A DNA stretch of 64,000 nucleotides from Selaginella moellendorffii (GCF_000143415.4 NW_003314271.1:1038882-1102881); one strand, 5' to 3'; shown: positions 1-13,466, counted from the stretch's first letter. Made by a program: numbers and translations. The notes: generated by a model not told the origin, from the letters alone.

Positions 1-1553
1 CCTTGGTTATCTCAACCTCCATGGAAACTCGATATAGAGCAAGGTGCCAACTTCTAGTGCACCTACCTTACGTGGATCTCTGTGAACAAGTTCTATAGAG
101 AGATCAGCTTAAGCTTGGGTAGGTTTTGAGCTCATGAGCTCATGGTTTCTCAAACACAAGAAAAACATTGGTTCGTCCCAAACTAACATTTTTTTATTTT
201 TCAAATTTTGATTTAATCTATATTTCCAAGTAAATTCGACCAATAAAATACAAATATAAATATAGATCCGAACACTAAAAGCAATTTAAAAACACTTCTC
301 AAGCTTCACAACTGTAAAGCTTACTTGATGGATGTGATGGTCAATCTTAGAATCTTGGTTTAATTCTTGCATAAAAATGTAATAGATGTGCTTGTAGGCT
401 AAATATACCTTTCTCTTATTCTCCCTCAGTGTAAAATTTGGACAGGTATAAGATGGATTTTTGCAGATTTTTGATAATGTAGCTCGTACCCTTTGACAAC
501 TCAGTCACAACAACAAACTCCTTAGCCACAACATTAATGTAATTTGTCTTTGGGATTGTGCACTTCAACTCTTTTGCTAACTTAATCTTTTCTTGTGCAC
601 CTTTTGAAATGAAAGACTTATATTGTACAACCTTTCCATTCCTAGCTGATCGTGTATGCTAATCTAGTGTTGATATTGGTGGCATAGCAGTATTAACAAC
701 AATATTTAAGGAAGTCTTTAGCTTGAAACCTACTTTCTTCAAACTTTCAATCTCTTCTTTCAAAAGATTGCAGCTTCACTCAATTGGCCACTCCTCTAGC
801 ATAAAATCTAGCTTCAAAATAATTGACCTGTGGATCCGGCTTGTATGAGTAACATCAATCCCACAATAGTAAATCCAGCTTGACAGGCAGCCCTTCACCC
901 CTAGATCTTGACAGCCTTAGAAACATGGCACTACTGAAGAACTTGAAGTTGAGCGCACAAATGCGAGACACTAACCTCGACTCCCAATCATTCTGGAGCA
1001 ATGTGCATTGCTCTTGGCATTGACTCTTCGGATTGCCCAATTGATACTAGAAACTAGCTCATGGGAAATAACCTTCTCAACCTCTAGCACTAGACTTGTG
1101 TAACAATTGATACTTCCTCCACTCCACGTTCCTTAGATATTTTCTGGTGTCGTGGAACAAAATGGTAGTCAAACTCTAGATGGTGAGAGTTAAAAGGAGT
1201 GATGGTTGGCCCATCAAATGTCTATCGACGCTTCATATAAGCTGTTCTTATGCCCTCGAGTGGTTCATAACTTGATTCCATAGGAGTTTTAGCAACAACT
1301 TCCTCCACCATCTTAGACATTGACCTTGCTGTTGGTGTTGTCCTTCTACCAACCCACTCTCGAAGCCTGTCTAAATTTGGACTTATACTAGCAAACCTTG
1401 CTTAATGTGCAACCAAAGCTTTTGATGGCTACTCAAGAGATCTAATGAGGTCGGAAAGTGTAGCTTCATAAAGGGACACTTTTCCTTTCCCTGCTTCAGA
1501 AGCTTTCTAGCTCCAATGTTTGCTCTTTAAGGAATTAATTGTTGGTGTAAGTG
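1..1553. other. AT-rich stretch without supportable gene
   Basis: All reading frames are short and interrupted, and I see no domain, RNA gene or clear repeat. The minus-strand frame at 855-1040 is only 61 codons and has no recognisable content. The stretch could be the decayed continuation of the minus-strand gene remnant that follows. Confidence 0.5.
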
Positions 1554-3666
1554 CTATGTCATCAAGTGGTTGATCCTAGGAAAAATGTAATATTTGAATG
1601 TGACAAGAAAGAAAATGAGAGAAAGCTTATATGAGAGTATAATGACCCCACTGAAACATTTGAACTTCCCACTATGCAAGGCAACATTCCATTTGTGGAA
1701 GGTGTTCAATTGGCACTTTGCCTCCTTCATACCACCATATGCACATTTCATTTGCCTTTGCCTCGTGTTCTTCTTTAGTTGGTGCATCCATCCATTCCTG
1801 ACAAAGCTGCTTGAACTCGTGATAGAAGTTAGATTTGATGCATCGGCAATGTTCGTTGACACTCTTTGCTCAATAAAATTCATAACTCTTCTCTCTACCT
1901 TGTAATGGTTGACTTTTATCACCTCCAAACACTTGCCGCACAATCAATCAATAAGTATTAGCAGCATTTGCCATGAAACCACGGAAGTTGGGTTTCTTCC
2001 CAGTTCGTTGTTCAACAACCTCAGACATACATATCCAAAAGATAGTTTGAGTTTAGAAATCTTGAACCTTGAATTCAACTATAGCTATAGTCAAGTTGCA
2101 CTGCAACTTATAAAAGGAATGGGTATAATATAAACAGGCATGGAATCCTTAAAAAATGAAAAGCCACTTACTTGTGATCATACATATGAGCTCCTATAGT
2201 TGACCAGCCTGAAACTTGTTCCATGTGGTTGAAATAAATCCAGGAATTAACCAAGTCCCCATCTCCATCCATATCCATTCGTTGTACAAAGTCTACATCA
2301 GAAACAAGACCAAGGGTAGACATTTTAAAGATGAAAGGGCATTGATTGTTCAAAGTCACTTGGCCAACGAACAAACTCCCATGAATAAACTCATAGGGAC
2401 ATTTTCTCTTTAGTTCCAAAATCCCATCCAATCCAAATTGAAGCTTTCCATCTTGCCCTTCTTGCATCCAATTCTTTATTCTACCATAAAAAAGAGTGTT
2501 ATTAGTGATAAAGTAGAGTTAAGTATTAATTTTATACCTATTTAAATTTGTCACAAGTTCTATATTTCGAAGTAGGTCCTTCAAGTTGTTCTCCATGAAC
2601 TCTTTTTTGCTATCAGATTGTAGCAACGTGTCCACCACATAGTCTTTTAGTACAGACTGTTGAACACACTTTAAAGTTGCAACACTTTTCTTCCTAGCCT
2701 TTGTAGTAACAACAACCTTCAAATTGCAAAAAGAATCACGCCAGATTCCTTCCTCTATTGCGTATTAGTGGTATCCAACATGCACTGTTGCTCTGCTTAA
2801 ACATCCATCCCATGGAAGAAAATAATACATTTTCACATTGCAACATGCTTAACACATAGGTGTTGCCCCGCATTTGCGACATCTAAACCCTGTAACAACT
2901 TCATCATGCATAGAGGGATTGATTATTGAGCTTTCAAAGAAACACATATTCTTGCCATGATCAAAAATGCATTTCTCAGCGACATACTGAAGTTGTTCAC
3001 CACAATGGACTATGGACACAAATCCATTGAAATAGGAGAAGTGGGTTGTCTTTACTCTACACCAATTATGTGGATCAAGATGCATCTCCATACCCTTTTC
3101 CCATTTGATAAACTGGCTGGTGGAAACTCGAAGAATATATTCCCATTATAGGAAGAAAGAAGCTCCTCACCTCTCATGTACTCAAACTCCTTCAATTTTA
3201 GCCATAATGATTGAGATTGCCGAAATGCTTTATCCACCACTTCAAAAACTGGTCCAGAAGGAATGCACCTACTTGTCTGGGAAGTTATGTTGGGAAGTTC
3301 ATCTTTTTCACTTTCATCACTAGAGAGAATAACAACTTCATCCTTCACTCCTTGCACAGTTGGCTGTGAAACTGATGCACTCTCCTCTCCTCGCTTCAGA
3401 GATCTTGTAATTAGAATCTCCTGACCTGTACATCTATTAAGATCCCACTGAATCCCATTCTCTCCCACACCACTGTCAAGAAGAATGGATTTTTCTATTT
3501 GATTACCCTTATCATGACATATATTCTCCAAACTAACTGATCCCAACTTTAGCTTGAATCTTCTACAGAGGAAGCTCTCTCCTATAACACTCTTAGAGAA
3601 AACAATTGAAGGCTCTTGATTGAATTTTAAATAGAATTCTCTCATATCTTCTCCTTGCTCGAGCAC
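1554..3666 (-). pseudogene. Unrecognised decayed gene, minus strand
   Basis: I do not recognise this family. The longest open piece is 204 codons (3666 down to 3052). It carries an acidic, SUMO-interaction-like motif (VVILSSDESEKDE) and ends near FPPASLSNGKRVW. A second frame (3091-2849) continues with a Cys/His-containing segment ending in FRCRKCGATPMC, so a frameshift or small intron separates them. Further open pieces lie at 2722-2519, 2467-2168 and 1943-1554. The pieces are collinear on one strand, as expected for an intron-rich or frameshifted gene, and they diverge from the plus-strand pseudogene starting at about 4.3 kb. Calling it one gene is an inference; it could be a coding part of a mobile element. 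Confidence 0.35.
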
Positions 3667-4303
3667 TTAAAAAAAATTTGGGGAGAAACTGACAAGAAAG
3701 AACAAAGATATTTTTCTATATTGTGAGTTTTAATTAGCTATGTCCTTGCAAAGGACAGATTAATTATTTTAACAAAATATACAACCATTTAGAATCTAGA
3801 GAGATATGAGAATCTTAAAGAGCCACCTATATTAATTGTATAATTGATTGTGAGAGGAATAATATTGTTGGAATGAATATGGTTATGAGCAAAAAGTGCC
3901 AGTTAATCACAAAAGTTGTAGTATTGATTGTTTGTTCTCCCTCTCATCTCCATGCTTTCTTCCCTTCAAGAGAGTTTCATTCTTTTGTGACAAGTGAGAG
4001 AGTGTCAAGCTCGGAAAGGTTAGTTTGTGCATGGAAAGGTTAGTTCACGTACATGGTAGCTACTCCTACTACTCCTTAGGTTGGTGGTGTAGGGGGAGCT
4101 AGTGGTGGTGAGGGATTATGCATGCATGATTCTGACACCATCTTGAATGATCGTGTTCGGGACACGATCATCCAAGCTTAAGAACGGACAATCATGAGTT
4201 ATAGGAAGTGTTAAACAGTTAAAGCATTACAGGAAATGTTAATAGTTAAAGTATTATAGGAAATGATGGAATGGCCCTCATTGTTTTTTAGTTCCTTTGT
4301 GCA
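3667..4303. other. Spacer between two divergent gene remnants
   Basis: No open frame is supportable. An imperfect tandem duplication of about 26 bp lies at about 4206-4262, with two copies built around AGTTAAAG-ATTA-AGGAAATG. This could have been the shared upstream region of the two divergent remnants, though the first exon of the plus-strand gene may also lie here. Confidence 0.35.
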
Positions 4304-7300
4304 GGTTGGTTCAAAGCCATTGGGTGCGCTTAGCTTACGACCTCAATATGGCTATCTACAGCTCCTTTGCTGAGTTTAGGTTTGGGAGCACAACTGGTAT
4401 CTTCATTGTTTCACCAACTTTCCCTAGAATCGGCTGGACAGAGCTAGTGACATTAAACTTGAGCAAAATTGGGATCTTATATAGCTGTGAAAGTCTTGTG
4501 AGTTTGATGGTTTCTTAGGACAACATATGGAAACAGTAGGATTCATTGGAAAGCTCTTTTGGGTGATCGATGGAAACCATAGGTGGCTGGCATTTTGGAA
4601 GTGCATTCAAGAGAAGTTTTGAGATGATGAAGAACGACACATTAGTGTTCTAGTCACACTTGTCAAACCAATGACTTGGGAGCATACTATGAAGCTCAAC
4701 ATGACATACCATAAGATCAATATGTAAGAATTTATTTTTTGTAAACTTAGCCAATATCGTGTTTTTGTAGGTTAAACCAATTTGCATTTCAAGCTTATAC
4801 ATTGGTATATGACATTGAGCACCTTCAGTTTATTTGCATGCTCTCACTAGAGGAGGTCTAAACATTGTACAATCGTGAGGTATTTGAAGTAATTCGAGTG
4901 AAGTTGGCAGCTAGGAAATGCTAAGAATTGTAGACTTGGTACCAGCTGCCACTTGATTTTCTACTTGCTGTCTGGGCAAAGGTAAATTAAAGTTGAAGTA
5001 TGTATTAACTTATATAATGTTTTTTGCAGCCCATAATCAAAGGAGAAAGAGCCTCATTCTTTAAAAATGCCCAAGGGATGAGTAGCAGAAGGAGATGGAG
5101 TGGCATGTGATTAAGCAGCAATTTTTGAATACGAAGAGAATAAAGGGGAAAAAGTTGCTCTCAATTGTAGACATTCGACGCGGGTAGGAATGGCTTGATA
5201 GCATTGCTAAGATTTGTTCTCGCGTTCGTAAGTTCTTCTAAAATTTGTGAAACATTTCATAACTCTTTGTATGTGTAGGAACTGGTAAAGCACTAGAGGA
5301 ATTCATTTACAACATCTCCAAGACTAAAATGTCCTTTGTTGAACAAAGTATCTATTTGGAACTTCTTAACACTTAGCTGCAAAACAACGAAAAATGCTAC
5401 AAGATAAGGATGGAGAAGGTGATGAAGGAGAAGGGGTACATTTCTCAAAGGATTACTGCTGGTGAGGAGATGTTACAAGTTTAGGACAAGAAGTTTCTTT
5501 CTAGCACCCATACAGGTATTGCTCTCAAAGAATATATTCATACTTGTCTTGCGGAGCTAGGGAATGGTTGGCTTCCACGTGGTGGGATGAGTTCAGCTGA
5601 GTTCAAGAACTAACCAGGACAACCATTTCTTGCAAGCATATGGTTTACAGGTATTTTCTCAATTCTCATTTATATATTGGTATTTATATTTTTGTTTTAC
5701 TTTGTAGATATTTAAAATATTGCCCCGGCACACTAGTATACACAGCCGGTGTTTTGCAGAAGCTCCTGACTAGAGGCAAGAAGCTTGGGATGTATGAGCC
5801 AGAGTTCTATTGTCCTTGTACACATGAGAAGCTAGATCTCTACCTTGAATGTCATCCAGGTCCACTTGAAACTTAACACTTAGCTAGGAAATATTAACCT
5901 TGAGTTATATTCTTATTTTCTAGAAGCTCTTTCTGACTGTGATAATGACATTGTTGAAGTTCAACAACTAAACCCAGGAGTCCACACTTAGGAAACCATC
6001 CAGAAGATGCCAAATCCAAATACCGTTGAACCAAAGGTAATTGTACAGGAGATTCCAGCACAAGAAATTACAATACCTACTCCTCACAACCCCCAAAAAG
6101 GTTGTCATGAAGCCTTTCATGAGAGTAAGGACTTTGATTTGGAACATTCTTTTATTCATTCTTGACTTCACTTTTTATTTTATAGATGTTGCAGAGAGCA
6201 GCCATCAGTCTTCTTGGCGAACTAAGACATTCTTCCCATCCCTCCCTACAGCTACAGACGATGACTTGGAAGAGCTCTCCTCTGCAACTATGCATAAACA
6301 GGTTAGTAAGCATGAATTTTATCTTCAACTTTTAGTTCTAATAATTGTTTTTCAGGTTCGCTCTCTATCCCCAACGGCCAGTGTTGGGGAAATTATTGTT
6401 CTCATTGGGGATTACATGCAGCTTTTAGATGCTACTAGTCGGGAGCTCTACATGCTTGATCGGTGGATCCATGGTTTAGGTCAGCTCACACCTTATGGGA
6501 AAATCGATTTCTTCTTTTTCGATCTTCCCGATGGGATGCCACCACTGCAGGGGGATACTCTGTCATGGAATGTGTTGCAGGCCCAACACATTTCCCAAGC
6601 TTTAAAGGTTGCCAGCAGCTTCATGACATACAAGGGTGTGGTTGTCATGATCCTTCCCTGTTCTCTAATATGGGAAGGCCTTCTCGCACACTTGGCTGAC
6701 AACAATGATGGATTTGTCGAGTTTTCATTTGGCTGCCTTCTTTCGAGTATGACGGTGGACACAAAAGGCACTAATGGGCAGAAGCAAAAGGTGTGTAACT
6801 TCTTTATTTACAAATTAACTCTATTCTTCTTTTTTTTTTTCAGGTTTATTCCTAGAACTACCATGCTGTATGCCACATTGGGAACTGGTGTAATGCCACA
6901 TGAGCTGATGAGCATGTTGCTCTTGCTCTACTAGGATATGACAACTCTACAGACATCATCCCAAATATGATTGACTTGGATGTTCTTCACCCAATGTTCC
7001 CTGATTATCGACATCGTTCAGTCACGGCCATATAGATCTTGTTGGTGTTATTCTGTCTGCCAAAGGGGATTGTGCTTGATGCTATAGCAGGATTTGGGTC
7101 AATGGTGCAAGTAGTGAAAGAAACAAGCCAAGCTATTTTTGCACTTAACAAGGAGGATGCCTTTGAGGATATTCTTAGGAGATTTTGTGATAGGTGATGT
7201 TAGTGCTTGAAATAATCTATAATATTTATTCTCAAATGTTTCTATGTCATTAGGTCTACACTTATCACACATACTTCAGTCCACACGCTTGATCCTGATG

Positions 7301-7576
7301 ATATGGATGATTATATGGACCGAAGTCAATTCCACTTACCTATTTATACTGAACACATAGCACAATATTACATACAACATGAGCCTATAGTGAAGGAGCA
7401 TTCCACTATACCCATGTATTCTTTTCTAGATATGGAAGCAAAGAAGATTGAATATATTCTGATTTTAATATTAATTATGTTGTTTAATATATTATTTTCT
7501 TTCTTTGTAGACTAAAAGATTAGTTCGTGTTGAACCAATAATCTACATGAGCTTATGGAATACCTTAAATACCTAG
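4304..7576 (+). pseudogene. ParB-like plus DNA-methylase-like gene remnant
   Basis: At least ten exon-like blocks are separated by short introns that still show GT-AG borders, e.g. blocks 4304-4723, 4771-4981, 5030-5227, 5279-5650, 5708-5859, 5924-6124, 6186-6301, 6356-6790, 6844-7193, 7254-about 7450 and 7511-7576. The first block reads FWVIDGNHRWLAF (about 4557-4595), resembling the ParB/sulfiredoxin-like nucleotide-binding signature. Block 6356-6790 reads KIDFFFFDLPDG, then LSWNVLQAQHISQAL and YKGVVVMILP, like the motif IV region of N4/N6 amino-DNA methylases with DPPY changed to DLPD. Block 6844-7193 has GIVLDAIAGFGS, like their motif I (DPFAGSG). In-frame TAG/TAA/TGA codons and shifts occur in several blocks, so it is broken. 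The 5' end is unknown. The ParB-plus-methylase pairing is known from phages and mobile DNA; its role here is not known. Assignment rests on motifs only. Confidence 0.5.
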
Positions 7577-7668
7577 ATTTTATTTTAAAAATTCTTGGTT
7601 CGGGATGAACTAAGGTAGTGCCATTAAACTTTTGCTAGTTAGAGGATTGTATTGACTTCCTTTGACTT

Positions 7669-7970
7669 TTGTTGACTTTTATTGACTTGAGCTCAGCTCA
7701 AAAACTACCTAGCCCCATCAGCTCAAAGCTAGCGAACTGCTTATACCTCAAAGTGGTCAACTTTGCACAAAACAATCTCACAAGCCCACTTGAGCTAATG
7801 AAGTTGACAAGTTTGTTCTCCTTTGTCATATCCAACAAGTTGAGTGGCAATGTTCCAGTAGAAAAGCTTGAATTTCACATACCTCAGCTATAGTGAGAAC
7901 CAATTCACAAAGTGTGATTCCCCAAGAAATTTGCAATTGGATTATGATCCTATCTTTTGCATACAACAGG
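7669..7970 (+). pseudogene. Leucine-rich-repeat fragment
   Basis: A 74-codon frame reads like two leucine-rich repeats of a plant receptor kinase: LKVVNFAQNNLTSPLELM, then LFSFVISNKLSGNVP, followed by frameshifted traces of a third repeat. Neither a kinase nor a signal peptide is present nearby. It lies just upstream of the old LTR D and is most likely a displaced, dead fragment. Confidence 0.45.
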
Positions 7971-8295
7971 CTCATTCTCTCCAGATTGAAAATTCTTCAT
8001 GAACTTAACAAGCTCCATGGCAGGATCCTTTAATGTTTGATTAATTGATTGATTTGTTTATTTAATACTTGTTTTTTTCCTTTAATGTTTGGAATGGTTC
8101 CAACCACTTATTTGGTTTTCCATTGGGATTCCAAGGCAAATGGAACCTTTCCATTGCCTCCTTGTGGATATGGGACCAAAGATCACTTTGAGCACTTTGC
8201 AAGTCATATCAAAAGCTAGGAATTTGCATTTGGCTGTTTGTGGCAACAATCAAGGGGCATGTGGTATTGGTTACATTTCAGGAATCATGTTTTGA
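7971..8295. other. Unassigned stretch before LTR D
   Basis: One open frame of 68 codons (8089-8295) shows no motif that I know. No RNA gene or repeat is visible. Confidence 0.3.
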
Positions 8296-9298
8296 TCAGT
8301 AAGACACGAATCCCTAAGCACCAAAATGGAGTTAAAAGTGTGTCATGTGACAATGGATAAAGCAAAAGTTCAACTAATGTAATACATTAAAATTAAAAGT
8401 TCTGATTTAGAAAGTTGAGAGTGGGAGTGCAACTCCCAAAGAAGTGCTTGAGGAACAAACACAAAGTGATCGATGAAGCAAGCCTTTAAAACAAGATACA
8501 AAAAGAACTAATATATAGCAAATGTCATAAGATATAGAAGTGTTAAAACCAAGTTTGAGACCTAGTCTGAGATTGAGTCTAGGATTGATTTCAAGTTCGA
8601 TACTAAATTTGAGACTAAGTCCAAGATCAAGTCTGAGAGAAGAAGGTCGAGACTAGGTTTGAGAGGGAGTCCGAGTTCAAATTCAAATCCGAGACCGAGA
8701 CCAAAATTGAGACCAAGACTGAGGCCAAAACCAAGACTAAGACTGAGACCGAGACTAAATCCAAGGGTGAAAGCCTAAAGTGATTGTCTCCAGATCCTAA
8801 GGGGTTTAATAAATCCCTACAAAGTGGAATTAGTGGGGCTAAAAAAGGTTAGTATAACCAAGGAGGACTACACTTATATGGTGGAAGATGATATAATTAC
8901 TAAAGGGTCCAATACTAGAGTGAATATAGATAAATAGATAGGGTGATTTGATGAAGTATTTAACAGTTATGAGAGATCAAATGATCAATGTTCCCAATTC
9001 AACTATGAGTGGCATTGCCTTGCATGGCTCATTAGAACCTTGCTTTAGCCATATGGTTTGGGCATTCTAGTGGCAAAAGGTGGGAGGAGTACCCATGAGA
9101 CTCACGTTGAGTTGCAATGCTTCAAACTATCATCCTAAAGTCTTAAACTATGGAAAGTAAAAGGAATAATCCTTTTGTTTAGTGATCAAGGGTATAGTTA
9201 CGTAGTGAAGAAGTATCAAAGGTAAGTAAAATTTAGTGGATAAGCATTCAAGCTTTAAATTAATACTAGTGGTGGTGAGCATTACTATGAATGGTAAA
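8296..9298 (+). mobile_element. Old LTR 'D' (LARD-like family), left part
   Basis: A strongly decayed copy of the LTR seen intact at 14967-16837. The start AAGACACGAATCCCTAAGC matches the LTR start. Near 8765 there is the equivalent of the GGGTGAAAGCCCAAAGCG block, and at 8970-9298 the equivalent of the 3' half up to the point matching position 16444. There it stops at element E. The rest of the same LTR resumes at 33161, beyond E. Most differences from the intact copies are C-to-T or G-to-A. No polypurine tract precedes it, so it is probably a solo LTR. Confidence 0.7.
8545..8765 (+). repeat. Decayed minisatellite of LTR D
   Basis: A degenerate run of GAGTCTAGGATT/GAGACCAAG-type units, at the position in LTR D where the younger LTRs carry the GAGATGGAGTCC array and the GAGACC hexamers. 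Confidence 0.6.
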
Positions 9299-10290
9299 TA
9301 TGGTATATATGGTTTTCACCCTTTATTCTATAGTGATTTACTATAGGATAACCACAAAATAGAATTTATCCCTTTATATCCCAAATATTATATGCCACAT
9401 GCTACATACCATATATTTGGGGATAGTGGACTGGAACTTGAGTTTCAAGGCCTTGGGCCACTAAAGGAAGGGATAGAGCCCAACTTTCAAACTTGCAACC
9501 AAAGAGTGAAAGAACTGGAGCATAGCATCCCAATGCCAAGATCAGTATATAAAACGGAGCCAAACGAAGTCTAATGCTATTTCAATATACTAGTGGCTTA
9601 ACGTGAGGATATAAGTACTCAACCAACTAACATGGTATGGAACTTAAGGACAAACATGCAAGCAAGAGTTAAACTATGCCTCAAGTTGGTCTGCCATTTC
9701 GAACACCCCCCCCCCCCCCCCCCCCCTCCCTCTTGAAGAACACATGCTTTGGGATTCACCCTTAACCACCCTTAGTACTAGAAGTTAATATTTGGGGCAA
9801 GTGTAAATATGGGATAGTGCTAGGTTGTGAATTTGGACATAGGACCAACATCATTGTGTTCAAGACAATCTCTACATTGTATAGATATGTCGCAAATCTA
9901 GACACTTTCCATAAATAATAATTGGGACCAAATAGAACTAACACAAAGGGCATGATAATAAGGGTGTTTGGCAAACATAGTAAGATATCATCTAGCAATA
10001 TTGAGGGATCAATATCAATATGCAAGGGTTTTTGACAAGCTAGTGCAAGATAGAGCAAAAGAGAACTAAAAGCCAGACCAAGTATGCTTAACAAGAAACA
10101 CATAGGAGTTCCTACCATATATTCATCTAACTAAGTATAAGTGTTAAGCCCAATTTACTAACACTTGAACAAGAAAGACTGATAAAGGGTCCAGCAATAC
10201 TAACCTCTTACCATTGTGATAGTAAGGAAACAATATCCAAAAGAACTAGCCAATAAATACCTTTCGATACCAACAATCACATTTGCAACA
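9299..10290 (-). repeat. 3' LTR of element E (E1)
   Basis: It shares collinear blocks with 32228-33160, such as GGAACTTGAGTTTCAAGG at about 9433 and GATAAAGGGTCCAGCAATAC near its right end. It contains a run of about 21 C at 9706-9727 followed by a short stretch like the GGGTGAAAGCCCAAAGCG core of the other LTR family in reverse, so the two families may be related. The terminal TG has mutated to TA at 9299. Confidence 0.7.
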
Positions 10291-13200
10291 CTCTCCCCCC
10301 CTTAGGGAAGATCTATATCCTCGTCAAAGCATACTCTGGTCTAGATCATCGCCAAGGACACAACTCTAGAAAAAGTTTATGGTGTTCATACTTTCTGAAA
10401 AATACACTAACTTTAGGAAGTAACCTCTCTCTCTAATGTAAATGCACTACAACTCAAACCCCTTCTAGCCGTTGCTAACAAAAAAATAATTAATGGAGTT
10501 AGCCACCTTTGCTATTCTGGGTGTTACCCAACTTACAAAAGATGATATACCCTTACCTACATGTGGTATAAAAAGAAAAGCTAAAGGCCCTAGCTCTCAT
10601 GAGCAAAGAAACCAAACCTATTAGTAAGATTTAGATAAACTACTGTAAACAGGTATGGTTATGCCCTTTTAACGGTCAGGCATTTTAATGCTCTTTATAC
10701 AGTCATGCCCTTTTAACGAAATAAAGAACATCAAGAAAGAAGCAGGTGATGTGACAAGTCAATAGTAGCTACCCCATGACTAGAAANNNNNNNNNNNNNN
10801 NNNNNNNNNNNNNNNNNNNNNNNNNNNNNNNNNNNNNNNNNNNNNNNNNNNNNNNNNNNNNNNNNNNNNNNNNNNNNNNNNNNNNNAGAGCCAATGATAT
10901 TTTAGAGACTTAATTATTAGGGAATAAATCTTAAATTAAAACACAAAAGTATTCCAAGTAAGTTATCATTTGATAAACTAATATTAGAGTACAAGAACCA
11001 CCAAGATCATCATATTTGGAAAACATAAGATTCACTATCCAATAAAATTTAATAGCAAGTGTACCATCAAGAACACTCAATAATAAAATTTAATTATAAA
11101 AAATTATAGACAATATGCTGGAAAACTTATAAAAAACAACTAAAAGAACACAAAATATCATCGAAAATGCTTATGAATGTATCATCTAATGGAAATAATA
11201 TCCGACCATTAGAACCAACCATAGTAATAATGTTGCAAAGTAAATAAACATTTGTTTATGCCAACTATCACACTAGCTAATGTGAATAGATCTCAATCAA
11301 CAATACTAAAAAACTAGAGTTGCTCAAGCAAGTGTCAACAATATTCTATAAATATTTCAAACCCAAAAGATCAATCTAGAACAAACCATAAAAAACATAT
11401 GGTAATGTGAAAAGCTATAAGTTATTAAATAGAATAACTAACTATTATAAAAAATCATCAATCATCCCATTAATAGAGAGATACATAATCATTGTCGAAG
11501 AAAGATTCCATCATCCCAAAGAAAGGTAAATTAGTCTATATTAACACTAATCAAACAAAACCTTTGACAAAAATAATAAACTATCCTAGATAATAGTCAA
11601 TCATCACTAATGATTGTTAGATGTAAATACTAACTCCAACACCAAAGTTAATGAGCAAAAATACCTTCTCCAACAACTTTTAACAAATGAAACAATGAGC
11701 ATAAAACTCATTAAACCAAAAGCTCGAAGAAGCCTATAGCTAAGTCTCGCCTAATAATGATTACGAGTTTCACATAAACTAATTTCAATGTTAAAGAAGA
11801 AATCATGATATAACCTACAATATTCTTCTCACATCTAGAAGCTAACTTTATAAAAGTTAATGAAGGAGTATGTCTGCATTAATACAAAAGTCAAGTAAAA
11901 TGAAGTTATACTCAACAAGTGATCACTAAATAACCCTCCATGAATTTATCTTCTATAGCAAAACATAATTCATTTTATAACAAACACAAGAAGAATCATC
12001 AATGATTGATATATCCTCAATTTAAATTTAATAAGGATTCAATCATTTCAATATCGATCACTAACTCTTCCTCTCATAAAGTTACTATAGTTCATGACTA
12101 AATCACGTTTCAAGGAAAAGCCAAAGCTCAACCCCTAGTAAATAATCTAATCTAGAATATAACTAACTCAAACTTACCAGTTAATTTGTTTGAATGCTAA
12201 TACAATTGCTAGCTAATAATTACATGAATGCCAAAAACAAATGCTATAGCCAAATCATCAATACTATCAACATTGAGACTAATAAAACTCAATATCAGAT
12301 TTTAGAGAGATATCTCATTTCACTCGAGTTTCAACATCAATAATATCAATGATAGATATCACTTTAATGCCATCAACACCAGAACAAAACTAATAAAACG
12401 AAAGAAAAAATCAGCACTCAAAGCTCTTTAGCAACTAAGCTAGCTAAGGTCAAAGATATTTTATTTAGTATTCGAGACCAATCTTTCGACAATATTTAGT
12501 TATAGATAACATATCATTAATGAGTGAATCACCACATCCAAGACTCAATGTAATCCAACATCACAGATTAAACATAACCAAATAATATCAATAGAGATGG
12601 AATTGTCATGCTAACATGGAAAAACCATGTAAGTTAACAACACAATCCTTTACAACACCATCCGGTAGAGCAAATATATCATTGCTAAATCATCATCGAA
12701 AAAAACAAGTGTCAATAGTTCTTAACAAAGTTTAAAAGTAATTATTAGTCATAGAGCAACCAACAATCTCTTCAACTTGCCTTTAGAAGACCTAGATACT
12801 AAATTCATGTCATCGAGTCATACATTTGTCTAATAGAAAGGTACATATATAGGAACATAAACAAGCACAGACTAAATAACCATTCAAATCTAATCAAACT
12901 GCAATAAACTCACCAACACATGTAGCCAACAACTTTGAGCATACCTTGAAGAAACTAGTTATGCATGATTAACATTTAGTCATAACTAAAGTGAAGACCA
13001 TAAGATGGACTCATATTGGTACACAACTTCCTCATAGACAAATTATAGTACAAGTACTAACACCTTAAACTCAAACAACTAAGTTAAACATCACTATCCT
13101 TAGCTAAGATGTAGGGCTACCAAAACCAAATCAAAATTAGTGAAAGCTCACTACTCTTATAGAATTTAACAAAATGCAAGATGTAATATATCACCAAACA

Positions 13201-13466
13201 CAACACTATAGAATAAAGGCACAAAAGTTGCATTTATAAAAAAATGCATTAGCCATTTTTCTATATTAATTCCAAACACTCAATTTCCTTAACCCTAAAA
13301 GTTAGCATGCTGCATCATATAAACTACCTACCAAGGTTTAAACTAACCAAAGTCAACTCTAACCTTTTCACTAGTTTGTATTAGCTTATAAAAACGGAAT
13401 GGTTTTCAGCAAAATGATCAATAAATCAGCCATTGGAAAAGTTTAAGAAAACTTATGGAAATTTTT
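10291..13466 (-). mobile_element. Internal region of element E, left part
   Basis: AT-rich sequence without readable domains; every frame is heavily stopped. It begins with the polypurine tract at 10291-10303 and is interrupted by a 100-N gap at 10787-10886. At 13466 it is broken by the solo LTR C. Confidence 0.55.
10787..10886. other. Assembly gap (100 N)
   Basis: A run of exactly 100 N, probably a gap of unknown size inside the internal region of element E. Confidence 0.95.
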
